Assembly (NCBI GenBank): GCA_039714735.1
Contig: JBDLIT010000149.1
Location: 1 to 9,526 of the forward strand
Direction: 5' to 3'
DNA length: 9,526 nt
DNA from: JASJBU01 sp039714735
Lineage (GTDB): Bacteria > Pseudomonadota > Gammaproteobacteria > Chromatiales > Chromatiaceae
In this document: piece after piece, positions 1 to 5,434 of the stretch
How the letters are laid out: each line of letters begins with the position of its first letter
Position numbering within the stretch: the first letter of the stretch is position 1
Notes under the pieces: model-generated
The model's database searches: none
What the model was told of the DNA's origin: nothing
Seen by the model: the letters and a program-made list of their open reading frames with translations, nothing else
Position numbers and translations under genes: made by a program

Positions 1-642
1 CAAAAACAGCTGGCGCAACAGCTCACCCACAGGGCCCACGAGGCCGATAGCGAGGTGCTCATCGAGTCTGCCTACCTGGTTCTGGGTGATGCAGGAGCGA
101 GCCTGCTCAAGGAATTGACCGGGCGCGGGGTTCGTGTGCGGGCATTGACCAACTCGTTGGCCTCCAATGATCTCACCACCAATCACTCCGCTTATGCCAG
201 ACGTCGTCAACAAATGCTGGAAAGCGGCATTGAGTTATATGAACTCAGACCTGATGCAGTCTCCTGCCGGCAGTTGATTGGGGCTCCATCCCGTTGTGAT
301 GAAGACAGTCTGTTTGGATTGCATGCCAAATCGATTGTCTTTGATCGGTCCAGCGTATTTGTGGGCTCTTTCAATCTCAACCTGCGTTCCGTGTACCTCA
401 ATTCTGAATTAGGTTTGATCATCGAAAGCCCGCAACTGGCAAGCCGCATCGCAGCTGACATTGAACAGAATTTGCGTATCGAGAACAGCTGGCGGGTCGT
501 GTTGGATGAAAGGGGCAATCCGGCTTGGATTGGTCAGGAAAATGGTGAGGAAGTGCGGTATTCGCATGAACCGGCAACCGGCTTCTGGCGTCGCCTGAAA
601 TCCGGTCTGTTATCCATCCTGCCAATCGAAAAATATCTGTGA
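1..642 (+). CDS. Phospholipase D / cardiolipin synthase-like protein, C-terminal part (5' end outside window)
   Basis: The reading frame is open from base 1 to the TGA at 640-642, giving 213 visible residues; a GTG at 55 is internal to the domain and unlikely to be the true start. The second HKD motif of the phospholipase D superfamily is plain: LHAKSIVFD (His codon at 322-324), then GSFNLNLRS and the NSELGLIIESP strand. This spacing (H-x-K-x4-D, then G-S-x-N) and the 'RSVYLNSELG' tail resemble the YmdC/ClsC cardiolipin synthase branch, which transfers phosphatidyl groups between phospholipids at the inner membrane. The first HKD motif must lie upstream of the window, so completeness of the active site cannot be judged. 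The C-terminal end (ATGFWRRLKSGLLSILPIEKYL region) is basic and hydrophobic, as in the ClsC group. A strong terminator follows 13 bases after the stop, so this is the last gene of its transcript. The superfamily is clear; the exact substrate is inferred. Confidence 0.88.
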   Translation, partial: QKQLAQQLTHRAHEADSEVLIESAYLVLGDAGASLLKELTGRGVRVRALTNSLASNDLTTNHSAYARRRQQMLESGIELYELRPDAVSCRQLIGAPSRCDEDSLFGLHAKSIVFDRSSVFVGSFNLNLRSVYLNSELGLIIESPQLASRIAADIEQNLRIENSWRVVLDERGNPAWIGQENGEEVRYSHEPATGFWRRLKSGLLSILPIEKYL

Positions 643-654
643 CTCACCAGCCTT

Positions 655-696
655 ATGGCCTCCTCTAGAACTTGCCGGTTCAAAGGAGGCCATTTT
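655..696 (+). terminator. Rho-independent terminator after the phospholipase D-like gene
   Basis: A perfect 10-bp inverted repeat, ATGGCCTCCT at 655-664 and AGGAGGCCAT at 684-693, encloses a loop in which GAAC (668-671) and GTTC (678-681) can pair further. The 3' arm runs into four T residues (693-696). It lies 13 bases beyond the TGA of the upstream gene. The symmetry could also stop transcripts arriving from the minus-strand EcsC gene, but there is no comparable T-run on that side. Confidence 0.8.
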
Positions 697-699
697 CCT

Positions 700-752
700 C
701 TCTGCACGCTTCTTCGGCAGAGCCTCTACGTGTCTCACCGCCGGAGGCGGTG
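700..752. repeat. Two further hairpins in the 643-878 spacer
   Basis: Directly after the terminator are two more perfect inverted repeats: CTCTGC (700-705) with GCAGAG (717-722), and CACCGCC (736-742) with GGCGGTG (746-752) around a 3-base loop. The second is followed by GTTTACC and could be a weak back-up terminator. The rest of the spacer to 878 is non-coding; its GC-rich part near 795-830 (GGTGCGCTTCGCCGAGACGC) has the look of dispersed REP-like intergenic sequence, but no second copy exists here to prove it. No gene is supported in 643-878. Confidence 0.5.
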
Positions 753-878
753 GTTTACCAATATTTAGTTACCTCGGATGGCGACGATGCCTGGTGCGCT
801 TCGCCGAGACGCTCGCCCCTACGTTCCTCTTGGCTCAAGCTATAAGAGTAGACCAACACTTAATGCAGACATAGCCAC

Positions 879-1712
879 TCAGAAACCTTCCACTGGACTG
901 AACCCCCTCATTTCCTCGGCCTCTTCTTCCGCCAGATTCTCGTACTCCACCCTGATCGTATTGACGTCATACTGTCTTTCTAGGCGGCGAACAATAAAGT
1001 GGCCTTTAGCGACATCCTGAAAGTGTTTCATAAAAATCAGGTTCACTCCCGCACCACCAATTGCACCAATGATGGGCACCATTTTCACCGCCATCTGCTC
1101 AGATACCACTACTCCGAAACGAGCGGCGATGGCTCGCGTCAACTCTACAAATGCGGGTATGTGGGGACCCGCTGATCCGGTAGCATACTCAACGATGTCC
1201 CGCTCGAAATGGAGGCCAAGAATCGTCCTCAGCGCGTAGTAACCCCTATCCGCCGCTTCGTCCTCAGCGGTGCGTGCACCCAGGGCGAAAACTTGCACAC
1301 AGGCCATCCTCGCCGCGTCCTGTGTCAAGTCCTCTCCATAGCTCCGGGCGATATCCGCAATGGATCGAAGCATGAGGGTTGTTGTAAAGGGCATCTCAAC
1401 CAGGAGAGTGAGTGGTCCCAAGTAACCCCCCACCGCACCGCTACCCATCGCAAGCAGCTTGTGAGTAACGTCATTCGATGGAGTCGGTTCCCCGGAGAGA
1501 TCCATGGTGTAAAGGGCCGCTCTCACGGTCAGGTAAACATTCCGTTTCAGCCTCTTATCCAAGTATTTTTTCCATGTCTTGGGTAGCAGATCGATCATGT
1601 CTTCGATCGGTTCGGCCAACTTGCTGCTCAGCCGCGAGGCCAGAGAGGGATGTTCCAACTGTTGGTAGGCCCAACGAAGCTCCTCCAGTTCTTGATTGGA
1701 TAGGTCAATCAT
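879..1712 (-). CDS. EcsC family protein
   Basis: A 277-residue protein matching the EcsC family (Pfam EcsC). Family hallmarks seen: an amphipathic N-terminal helical region (about 5-60), a glycine-rich hydrophobic stretch around 89-115 (GSGAVGGYLGPLTLLVE), the QVFALGAR block at 140-147, and the VPIIGAIGGAGVN segment at 212-224, followed by the FQDVAKGHFIVRRLE block at 231-245. The last 15 residues are acidic and variable. EcsC in Bacillus accompanies the EcsAB ABC transporter, but stand-alone proteobacterial members are common and their molecular role is not established. A peripheral or membrane-associated location is likely from the hydrophobic glycine-rich segments; no signal peptide is seen. 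The ATG at 1710-1712 is preceded on the minus strand by GAGGTGG at a usable distance, supporting this start. The gene for a small two-span protein lies 73 bases upstream on the same strand, so the two may be co-transcribed. No ABC transporter genes are adjacent in the window. Confidence 0.85.
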   Translation of the reverse strand: MIDLSNQELEELRWAYQQLEHPSLASRLSSKLAEPIEDMIDLLPKTWKKYLDKRLKRNVYLTVRAALYTMDLSGEPTPSNDVTHKLLAMGSGAVGGYLGPLTLLVEMPFTTTLMLRSIADIARSYGEDLTQDAARMACVQVFALGARTAEDEAADRGYYALRTILGLHFERDIVEYATGSAGPHIPAFVELTRAIAARFGVVVSEQMAVKMVPIIGAIGGAGVNLIFMKHFQDVAKGHFIVRRLERQYDVNTIRVEYENLAEEEAEEMRGFSPVEGF

Positions 1713-1750
1713 TACTTTTTTCCACCTCAGATCTTCTTATCTCCTCACTC

Positions 1751-1771
1751 GATCAACCTGCCGGGTTGATC
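1751..1771. repeat. Hairpin between the two-span protein gene and the EcsC gene
   Basis: GATCAACC (1751-1758) and GGTTGATC (1764-1771) form a perfect 8-bp stem with a TGCCG loop. Just beside it, GAAAATC (1781-1787) and GATTTTC (1789-1795) form a second, AT-rich palindrome that overlaps the stop codon of the upstream minus-strand gene (1786-1788). Neither has a T-run on the minus strand, so this looks more like an intercistronic RNA structure (processing, partial attenuation) than a full terminator. Role inferred. Confidence 0.4.
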
Positions 1772-1785
1772 CTATTTCTAGAAAA

Positions 1786-2007
1786 TCAGATTTTCAGATT
1801 GGGTAGCTTACGTTCGACCGTATTGATCAAAAGGCCGCTAGCTATGGAGAAGACGCCGGTGACGGCTGCAATCTTAGCCATTTCCTTGGCGGGGGGCAGG
1901 CGAAACCTGAATTTTCCATCCGCTTCGGCCATGCCCATATTATAGTGGATGATTGCCTCCGCCATGAATACACCGAATGTAATACCGCCGACGACAAGAC
2001 TTCTCAT
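1786..2007 (-). CDS. Small conserved-looking two-span membrane protein (73 aa)
   Basis: I do not recognise a named family. The protein has two hydrophobic segments, about residues 3-22 (SLVVGGITFGVFMAEAII) and 44-62 (MAKIAAVTGVFSIASGLLI), joined by a loop with charged and aromatic residues (ADGKFRFRLPPAKE) and ending in a short basic tail. This predicts a hairpin in the inner membrane. The ATG at 2005-2007 has AGGAG upstream at good spacing on the minus strand, and a candidate extended -10 element lies about 45 bases further up. It sits 73 bases upstream of the EcsC gene in the same direction and is divergent from the DUF5132/HMA_2 pair, so it probably opens a two-gene transcript. Reality of the gene is likely given its ribosome site, signal-like composition and position; function is unknown. 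Confidence 0.72.
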   Translation of the reverse strand: MRSLVVGGITFGVFMAEAIIHYNMGMAEADGKFRFRLPPAKEMAKIAAVTGVFSIASGLLINTVERKLPNLKI

Positions 2008-2048
2008 GATCCCGACTCTCCTCGTTCGTTGATTTTATTCACGGGTAG

Positions 2049-2057
2049 ATATTAGCA
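2049..2057 (-). promoter_or_regulatory. Candidate extended -10 promoter for the small two-span protein gene
   Basis: Read on the minus strand, this is TGCTAATAT: a TGn extension in front of TAATAT. It would start transcription near 2042 and give a leader of about 35 bases containing the AGGAG ribosome site. There is no good -35 box at 17 bases, which extended -10 promoters can tolerate. Sequence match only. Confidence 0.35.
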
Positions 2058-2224
2058 TACATTAAATCGGCAAGCTGTTAGGGGCAAGAATTGGAATCGA
2101 AATCTGTCTTTAGTATCAATCGTTTCAAGCCTTGTTGGATTATCATTTTCTTTGCGATGCGATAGACTAGCTGTCTGAAATCTACGCTGGATGAGCGGCC
2201 CCCAAGTCAGATGGAAGCTGCAGG

Positions 2225-2230
2225 TATACT
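2225..2230 (+). promoter_or_regulatory. Candidate -10 box for the DUF5132-HMA_2 transcript
   Basis: TATACT lies 47 bases before the ATG at 2277 and would give a leader of about 40 bases. No convincing -35 box is seen 16-18 bases upstream, so activator dependence or an alternative sigma factor is possible. The rest of the divergent spacer 2008-2276 holds no supported gene. A GAGGTGA ribosome site at 2266-2272 fixes the start of the downstream gene. Confidence 0.3.
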
Positions 2231-2276
2231 CCACAGACAAAAAGAATTTGAAGAGATCAATTATTGAGGTGACAGG

Positions 2277-2573
2277 ATGGTGAGAAACGATGATCTACTC
2301 AAGGGTGTTGCTATCGGCATAGGCGTGGTGGTCTTGGTACCTCTGGCTATTGCCGCCCTGGCGCCTGTTGTGAAACCACTGGTGCGCTCCGCCATGAAGT
2401 CTGGGATTCGCGCTTACGAGAAGGGTAGGGAGTCTCTGGAAGAGTTCGGTGAGACGGTGGAAGATATCGTCGCCGAGGTGGAAGAGGAGATGGTAGACGC
2501 CCATGTGGCGAAGGAAGCGGTGATGGAGACTGCAGAGACCTTCGAGGATTCACCCTCCACAGGAGCAAAATAG
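2277..2573 (+). CDS. DUF5132 domain-containing protein
   Basis: A 98-residue protein that fits the DUF5132 family. It has a single hydrophobic segment at about residues 8-34 (VAIGIGVVVLVPLAIAALAP), then VVKPLVRSAMKSGIRAYEKGRESLEEFGE, where the 'G-x-x-A-Y-E-K-G-R' element is the most recognisable, and then an acidic, alanine- and glutamate-rich amphipathic helix to about residue 75 with a polar tail. It should be anchored in the inner membrane with the helix in the cytoplasm. The family has no established biochemical activity. GAGGTGA five bases before the ATG supports the start. The next gene, an HMA_2-type protein, begins 6 bases after the stop, which indicates co-transcription and probably a joint function. 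The layout (short anchor plus acidic helix, next to a metal-ATPase-type domain) recalls mycobacterial PacL/DUF1490 scaffolds, but that is an architectural analogy, not shown homology. Confidence 0.85.
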   Translation: MVRNDDLLKGVAIGIGVVVLVPLAIAALAPVVKPLVRSAMKSGIRAYEKGRESLEEFGETVEDIVAEVEEEMVDAHVAKEAVMETAETFEDSPSTGAK

Positions 2574-2579
2574 CATCTG

Positions 2580-3065
2580 ATGTTGCCCCGGGCCTATATC
2601 GTTCACCAGGTACGTGGTCGCCTGCGTCTCAGAATCAGGGAGAAATGCCAGGACCCAGACTATTTTCAGGCAGTCTGCGTGCAACTGGAATCTCTGGATG
2701 GAGTGACAGACGTCAGCTTTAACGACGCCACTGGAAGCCTGCTGCTGCTGCACCCGGAACTACCCTATGCGGAATTGGCGCCGCTATTACAGAGGTTGGC
2801 TCTATTCGAATTGGTTGACGGCCCCGAGCCAAAATCCCTGGCGCTGAATCCTGTATTTGAGGGTTTTTCCTGGATGAATCATGCCCTTTCCGAGGGGAGT
2901 GCAGGTAATGTCGACCTCCGTTCTTTGGCCTTTATCGGACTGATAGGTGTGGCAGCCCAGCAGCTATACAGGGGAAACATTGCGGGACCTGCGATTCCCA
3001 TGCTCCTCGGTGCCCTCAGTCTGGCGCAGCAGATCAACCAGTCGACTCCCGAATCAGACGAATAA
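2580..3065 (+). CDS. HMA_2-type (heavy-metal-associated-like) membrane protein
   Basis: A 161-residue protein. Residues about 5-80 look like the HMA_2 domain that also occurs at the N-terminus of some P-type ATPases: YIVHQVRGRLRLRI (6-19) with the conserved H-x3-GR-x-R-x-R pattern, LDGVTDVSFNDATGSLLLLH (39-58), and a second amphipathic helix. There is no CxxC metal motif; the only cysteines are at 23 and 33 in the first helix region, so metal binding is not assured. Residues about 113-150 form a hydrophobic hairpin (LRSLAFIGLIGVAAQQLY, then IAGPAIPMLLGALSLAQ), so the protein is probably held in the membrane with its domain in the cytoplasm. The ATG lies 6 bases after the DUF5132 stop; GGAG inside the end of that gene is rather far from the start, so translational coupling is likely. 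No ATPase gene follows: a TerC gene converges 13 bases after the stop. Family assignment is fairly sure; function is inferred only. Confidence 0.78.
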   Translation: MLPRAYIVHQVRGRLRLRIREKCQDPDYFQAVCVQLESLDGVTDVSFNDATGSLLLLHPELPYAELAPLLQRLALFELVDGPEPKSLALNPVFEGFSWMNHALSEGSAGNVDLRSLAFIGLIGVAAQQLYRGNIAGPAIPMLLGALSLAQQINQSTPESDE

Positions 3066-3078
3066 CCCGTTCCCTGAA

Positions 3079-3843
3079 TTAACTATCTTCGCTGACCTGT
3101 GAGGTCTTGTGCAGGTGAACCGGTTCAACACGCCGTTTGCGCATCTTGATGTTCATCATCTCTACACCCAGGGAGAATGCCATGGCGAAGTAGATATAAC
3201 CCTTGGGTATGTGCATTTCCAGTCCCTCACCAATAAGCGCCACGCCTACCAGTATCAGGAAGCTCAGGGCCAGCATCTTGATGCTGGGGTGTTTATCGAC
3301 AAAATCTCCGATCGCTTTGGCTGCGAACATCATCACACCGACAGCGATGATGATGGCCAGCACCATCACCGGTACGTGTTTGGCCATGCCGACCGCAGTG
3401 ATCACCGAGTCGAGCGAGAATATGATATCGACGATGGCAATCTGCCCCATCAGGGCCGCATAACTGGTGACCGCCTTAGTCTGGGTGTGTTCCTCTTCCT
3501 CTCCCTCGAGGTTTTCGTACATCTCCTGGCTGCTTTTGTAGAGTAGGAACAGCCCTCCGCCGATCAGAATCAGGTCACGACCCGAAATCGCCTGTTCCAG
3601 CAAGGTGAATATAGGGTCAGTGAGGCGCATCACCCAGGCCAGGGAGAGCAGCAGGGCGATGCGGGTGAGCATGGCGAGCGCCAGACCCTGCATGCGCGCC
3701 CGTTGTCGCTGATGTTCCGGGAGACGCCCGACCAGGATGGAGATGAAGATAATATTGTCTATACCGAGGACGATTTCCAGGGCAGTCAGCGTCAACAGAG
3801 CCAACCAGGCCTCAGGGCTCGCAATCCACTCCATTCCAAACAT
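3079..3843 (-). CDS. TerC family integral membrane protein (YgdQ-like)
   Basis: A 254-residue polytopic membrane protein. The two internally repeated TerC motifs are present: ALEIVLGIDNIIFI (21-34, with E23, D29, N30) and AIVDIIFSLDSVITA (136-150, with D139, D145, S146), each in a membrane helix. About seven hydrophobic segments are seen (11-35, 53-72, 90-102, 130-150, 157-176, 190-206, 216-232), with an acidic cytoplasmic loop at 113-119 (GEEEEHT) and a basic C-terminal tail. The length matches the short YgdQ/YoaE-like branch without CBS domains. TerC relatives are tied to tellurite resistance and, in several bacteria, to manganese export or metal loading of exported enzymes; which applies here is not shown. 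AAGGGGG before the ATG supports the start. No yybP-ykoY manganese riboswitch is recognisable in the short upstream region. Its 3' end nearly meets the HMA_2 gene (13 bases), and the metal-related neighbour may be meaningful. Confidence 0.92.
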   Translation of the reverse strand: MFGMEWIASPEAWLALLTLTALEIVLGIDNIIFISILVGRLPEHQRQRARMQGLALAMLTRIALLLSLAWVMRLTDPIFTLLEQAISGRDLILIGGGLFLLYKSSQEMYENLEGEEEEHTQTKAVTSYAALMGQIAIVDIIFSLDSVITAVGMAKHVPVMVLAIIIAVGVMMFAAKAIGDFVDKHPSIKMLALSFLILVGVALIGEGLEMHIPKGYIYFAMAFSLGVEMMNIKMRKRRVEPVHLHKTSQVSEDS

Positions 3844-3892
3844 ATTATCCCCCTTTCTAACCGCTAGTTTGCAGGATGCGTCTCGTGAACCT

Positions 3893-3961
3893 ATTGTACT
3901 CGGTACAAGTGAGTCATGGCCAGAAATTGATCATCTCAATAATCGTTTCTTGGAGTACAAT
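3893..3961. promoter_or_regulatory. GTACAA half-site array in the divergent TerC / small-protein spacer
   Basis: TTGTAC (3894-3899) and GTACAA (3903-3908) form a perfect palindrome with a 3-base centre, and a third copy of GTACAA lies at 3955-3960. The outer arms ATTGTACT (3893-3900) and AGTACAAT (3954-3961) are also exact inverted repeats. This is the shape of an operator for a dimeric regulator placed between two divergent genes. TACAAT at 3956-3961 could itself serve as a -10 box for the plus-strand gene. No regulator gene is adjacent, so the factor is unknown. Confidence 0.35.
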
Positions 3962-4005
3962 CTATGATGAGGATTGGTATGTTGCAGTTAGCTCATGTCT
4001 TGATC

Positions 4006-4010
4006 AGGAG
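4006..4010 (+). promoter_or_regulatory. Ribosome binding site deciding the start at 4018
   Basis: AGGAG lies 7 bases before the ATG at 4018. An upstream in-frame ATG at 3964 has a weaker GGAG at 3952-3955. The two initiation regions resemble each other (GGAGTACAATCTATG against GGAGTGCAATCATG), so one may be a copy of the other. The stronger site, and a possible -10 box overlapping the first site, favour 4018. Confidence 0.55.
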
Positions 4011-4017
4011 TGCAATC

Positions 4018-4218
4018 ATGGTATACAAAATGATCGTCAACATCGGTTTTTTAGCCCTCGGTTACTATCTGGGACGGGAGGTGGGTCGCACCGAGGCGGT
4101 TCGTGAGCAGTTGTCCCGCGCTAGAAAATCGGGTGAAACTATCAACTTACGTGAGGCGGTGACCATCGATATGGAAGAAAATGTCACAAGTGGCGGGCGG
4201 CAATCAGTAAAACATTAA
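4018..4218 (+). CDS. Small single-span membrane protein (66 aa), family not recognised
   Basis: From the ATG at 4018 the product is 66 residues: one hydrophobic segment at about 5-18 (MIVNIGFLALGYYLG), then a charged helical stretch with many Arg and Glu (REVGRTEAVREQLSRARKSGE) and a polar tail ending SVKH. This suggests a short membrane anchor with a cytoplasmic helix, similar in plan to the DUF5132 protein encoded upstream but without sequence similarity I can see. An in-frame ATG at 3964 would add 18 residues and lengthen the hydrophobic part. It is divergent from the TerC gene and 42 bases upstream of the PHA_gran_rgn gene in the same direction, so the two could share a transcript. Function unknown. 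Confidence 0.6.
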   Translation: MVYKMIVNIGFLALGYYLGREVGRTEAVREQLSRARKSGETINLREAVTIDMEENVTSGGRQSVKH

Positions 4219-4260
4219 CAAAAAAGTCAAGATTATCTGAGGACATTCAGGAGCCCAGTT

Positions 4261-4536
4261 ATGGCAAATATCAAGATCAGGCGGCAACATACCCTGGGAC
4301 GAAGTGGCGCCCGAAAGAAGGTCGAGGAGATCGCCGGTTCGCTACAGGAAAAACTGAATGCCAAATGGTCCTGGCATGGTGATTCGTTGACTTTTAAACG
4401 CTCCGGCGCATCCGGCTCGGTGGATGTGGGGGATGACTACGTCGAATTCAATGTAAAACTGGGTATGCTGCTTACGCCAATGAAAGGCGTCATCGAGGAT
4501 GCGATTCAGCAGAAGGTGGATAAGACTCTGGTTTAA
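4261..4536 (+). CDS. Polyhydroxyalkanoic acid system family protein (PHA_gran_rgn)
   Basis: A 91-residue soluble protein that fits Pfam PHA_gran_rgn, a small family named for its occurrence near polyhydroxyalkanoate genes in some proteobacteria. Features seen: an N-terminal strand-helix unit (IKIRRQHTLGRSGARKKVEEIAGSLQEKL, with the conserved H and the R/K-rich helix), then WSWHGDSLTFKRSGASGSVDV and the YVEFNVKLGMLLTPMKGVIEDAI segment near the C-terminus, where 'L-G-x-L-L-x-P' is typical. The length is the usual one for the family. Role: presumed granule-associated or polymer-related, but no PHA synthase, phasin or depolymerase is in the window, and family members are often found without them. 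AGGAG at 4249-4253, 7 bases before the ATG, supports the start. Confidence 0.88.
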   Translation: MANIKIRRQHTLGRSGARKKVEEIAGSLQEKLNAKWSWHGDSLTFKRSGASGSVDVGDDYVEFNVKLGMLLTPMKGVIEDAIQQKVDKTLV

Positions 4537-4578
4537 CAAGGCGAACATAGCGGTTAACCGCCTTGATTGGATTGGCGG
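4537..4578 (+). terminator. Overlapping hairpins after the PHA_gran_rgn gene
   Basis: CAAGGCG (4537-4543) pairs with CGCCTTG (4559-4565), the palindrome CGGTTAACCG (4551-4560) sits inside, and CCGCC (4558-4562) can alternatively pair with GGCGG (4574-4578). These start right at the stop codon and are probably a transcript end, but no T-run follows directly. A weaker ATAGG/CCTAT hairpin followed by TTTT is at 4599-4619. The rest of the spacer up to 4804 holds no strong signal apart from an AGGAT/ATCCT inverted repeat at 4646-4662 and a doubtful short ORF. Confidence 0.4.
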
Positions 4579-4697
4579 TGTATCTCGGTGATCTCCTGAT
4601 AGGGTTTCTAGCCTATTTTGCATAAAGGGGAGTCAATAGAATTACAGGATTAGATAGATCCTATAGTTTAGGTATGTAAAACAAAGCATTTCAAACG

Positions 4698-4865
4698 ATG
4701 AATGAAACTGTCAACAGCTGGTCGGCACTGGCGGGGCTGTTTGCCGCACCATTATATTTCGCTCACATTCCCACACTTGGCGCGCTGATACAGGAATCAA
4801 TAACATGGATATCTATGAAATACAAAATGCCGGGGCCACAGTTCCGATTACGGTCGATTCAGTAA
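4698..4865 (+). CDS. Doubtful 55-aa hydrophobic ORF overlapping the start of the next gene
   Basis: ATG at 4698 opens a frame to TAA at 4863-4865. The first half (SALAGLFAAPLYFAHIPTLG, residues 9-28) is hydrophobic; the second half becomes basic because it overlaps the first 20 codons of the gene starting at 4805 in another frame. There is no Shine-Dalgarno sequence before 4698. It could be an upstream leader peptide coupled to the 4805 gene, a remnant, or chance. I do not recognise it. Confidence 0.2.
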   Translation: MNETVNSWSALAGLFAAPLYFAHIPTLGALIQESITWISMKYKMPGPQFRLRSIQ

Positions 4866-5395
4866 AAAACACACCAAGTTACCTCATGACACGCTGTACC
4901 TACTTTTCGATAGAGAGCAGCGAACCAACCCCAGGATGGGGCTTGCATCTTTTTGATTCTGACATCCCTTTCGTCATGCTGGGCTTGTCAGGTGTTGTTA
5001 CTTCGCCACCAGGTGGTATGCCCTATTTTGATAAGCCTGATCACTTGGATAACCTGTTCGAGGCGATAGAGCAGAAGGATGAGCTGTATATTGATACCAA
5101 CGACGTCTGGCTACCCAATATCCTGTTCCCTCAATCCTATAGTGAACCTCAGCGCGGACAAGTCTACCGTATCGGCTTTGACCTTTTCAGATTGGCCTAT
5201 CTGTTACGAGAGGAGATAAATACCGATCAGGAATTTCTGGAGAGGATGAAAGAATGGAGGGTCTCGGGAATACTGGAAGCTTCCAACAGCGAGACCGATG
5301 CATTGATGCAATGGAACCAGAACCAGATTGAGGCTATCCAGGAGCAATACCACGAGAATACCCTCAAAAAGCTGCCTAAAAAAGAAGAACTTTGA
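4805..5395 (+). CDS. Protein of unknown function (196 aa), partner of the downstream MBL-fold hydrolase
   Basis: I do not recognise a family. No signal peptide and no membrane segment are seen, so it is probably cytoplasmic. The N-terminal two thirds look like a mixed alpha/beta domain with aromatic and glycine/proline-rich loops (TPGWGLHLFDSDIPFVMLG at 42-60; SGVVTSPPGGMPYF at 62-75; an acidic stretch with NDVWLPNILFPQSY at 99-112). From about 125 to 190 it is helical and charged (LFRLAYLLREEI, FLERMKEWR, then QWNQNQIEAIQEQYHENTLKKL), possibly a coiled coil for partner binding. There is no evident catalytic motif. AGGA at 4792-4795 precedes the ATG by 9 bases. The metallo-hydrolase gene follows after 39 bases in the same direction with nothing between, so the two probably form one operon and act together; this protein may be a specificity, sensor or inhibitor subunit, which is inference only. 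Confidence 0.82.
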   Translation: MDIYEIQNAGATVPITVDSVKNTPSYLMTRCTYFSIESSEPTPGWGLHLFDSDIPFVMLGLSGVVTSPPGGMPYFDKPDHLDNLFEAIEQKDELYIDTNDVWLPNILFPQSYSEPQRGQVYRIGFDLFRLAYLLREEINTDQEFLERMKEWRVSGILEASNSETDALMQWNQNQIEAIQEQYHENTLKKLPKKEEL

Positions 5396-5434
5396 GAGAC
5401 CTCTTACGCTACTGACCGAATAGGAGAAACAGGA

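Noticed and set aside
1209..1945. Plus-strand open frames of 125 and 155 codons opposite the EcsC gene and the two-span protein gene
   Set aside because: They run antisense to well-supported genes, have no ribosome sites and show low-complexity Arg/Ser/Pro-rich composition typical of shadow frames.
2052..2240. Minus-strand 62-codon frame in the divergent spacer
   Set aside because: No ribosome site, composition not protein-like, and it overlaps the candidate promoters of both flanking transcripts.
3109..3546. Plus-strand 145-codon frame opposite TerC
   Set aside because: It is His/Asp-rich because it mirrors hydrophobic TerC codons; the TerC frame has clear family motifs.
3844..3963. Possible yybP-ykoY manganese riboswitch upstream of TerC
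   Set aside because: The 120-base spacer lacks the conserved paired elements of that riboswitch, and only a short palindrome is seen.
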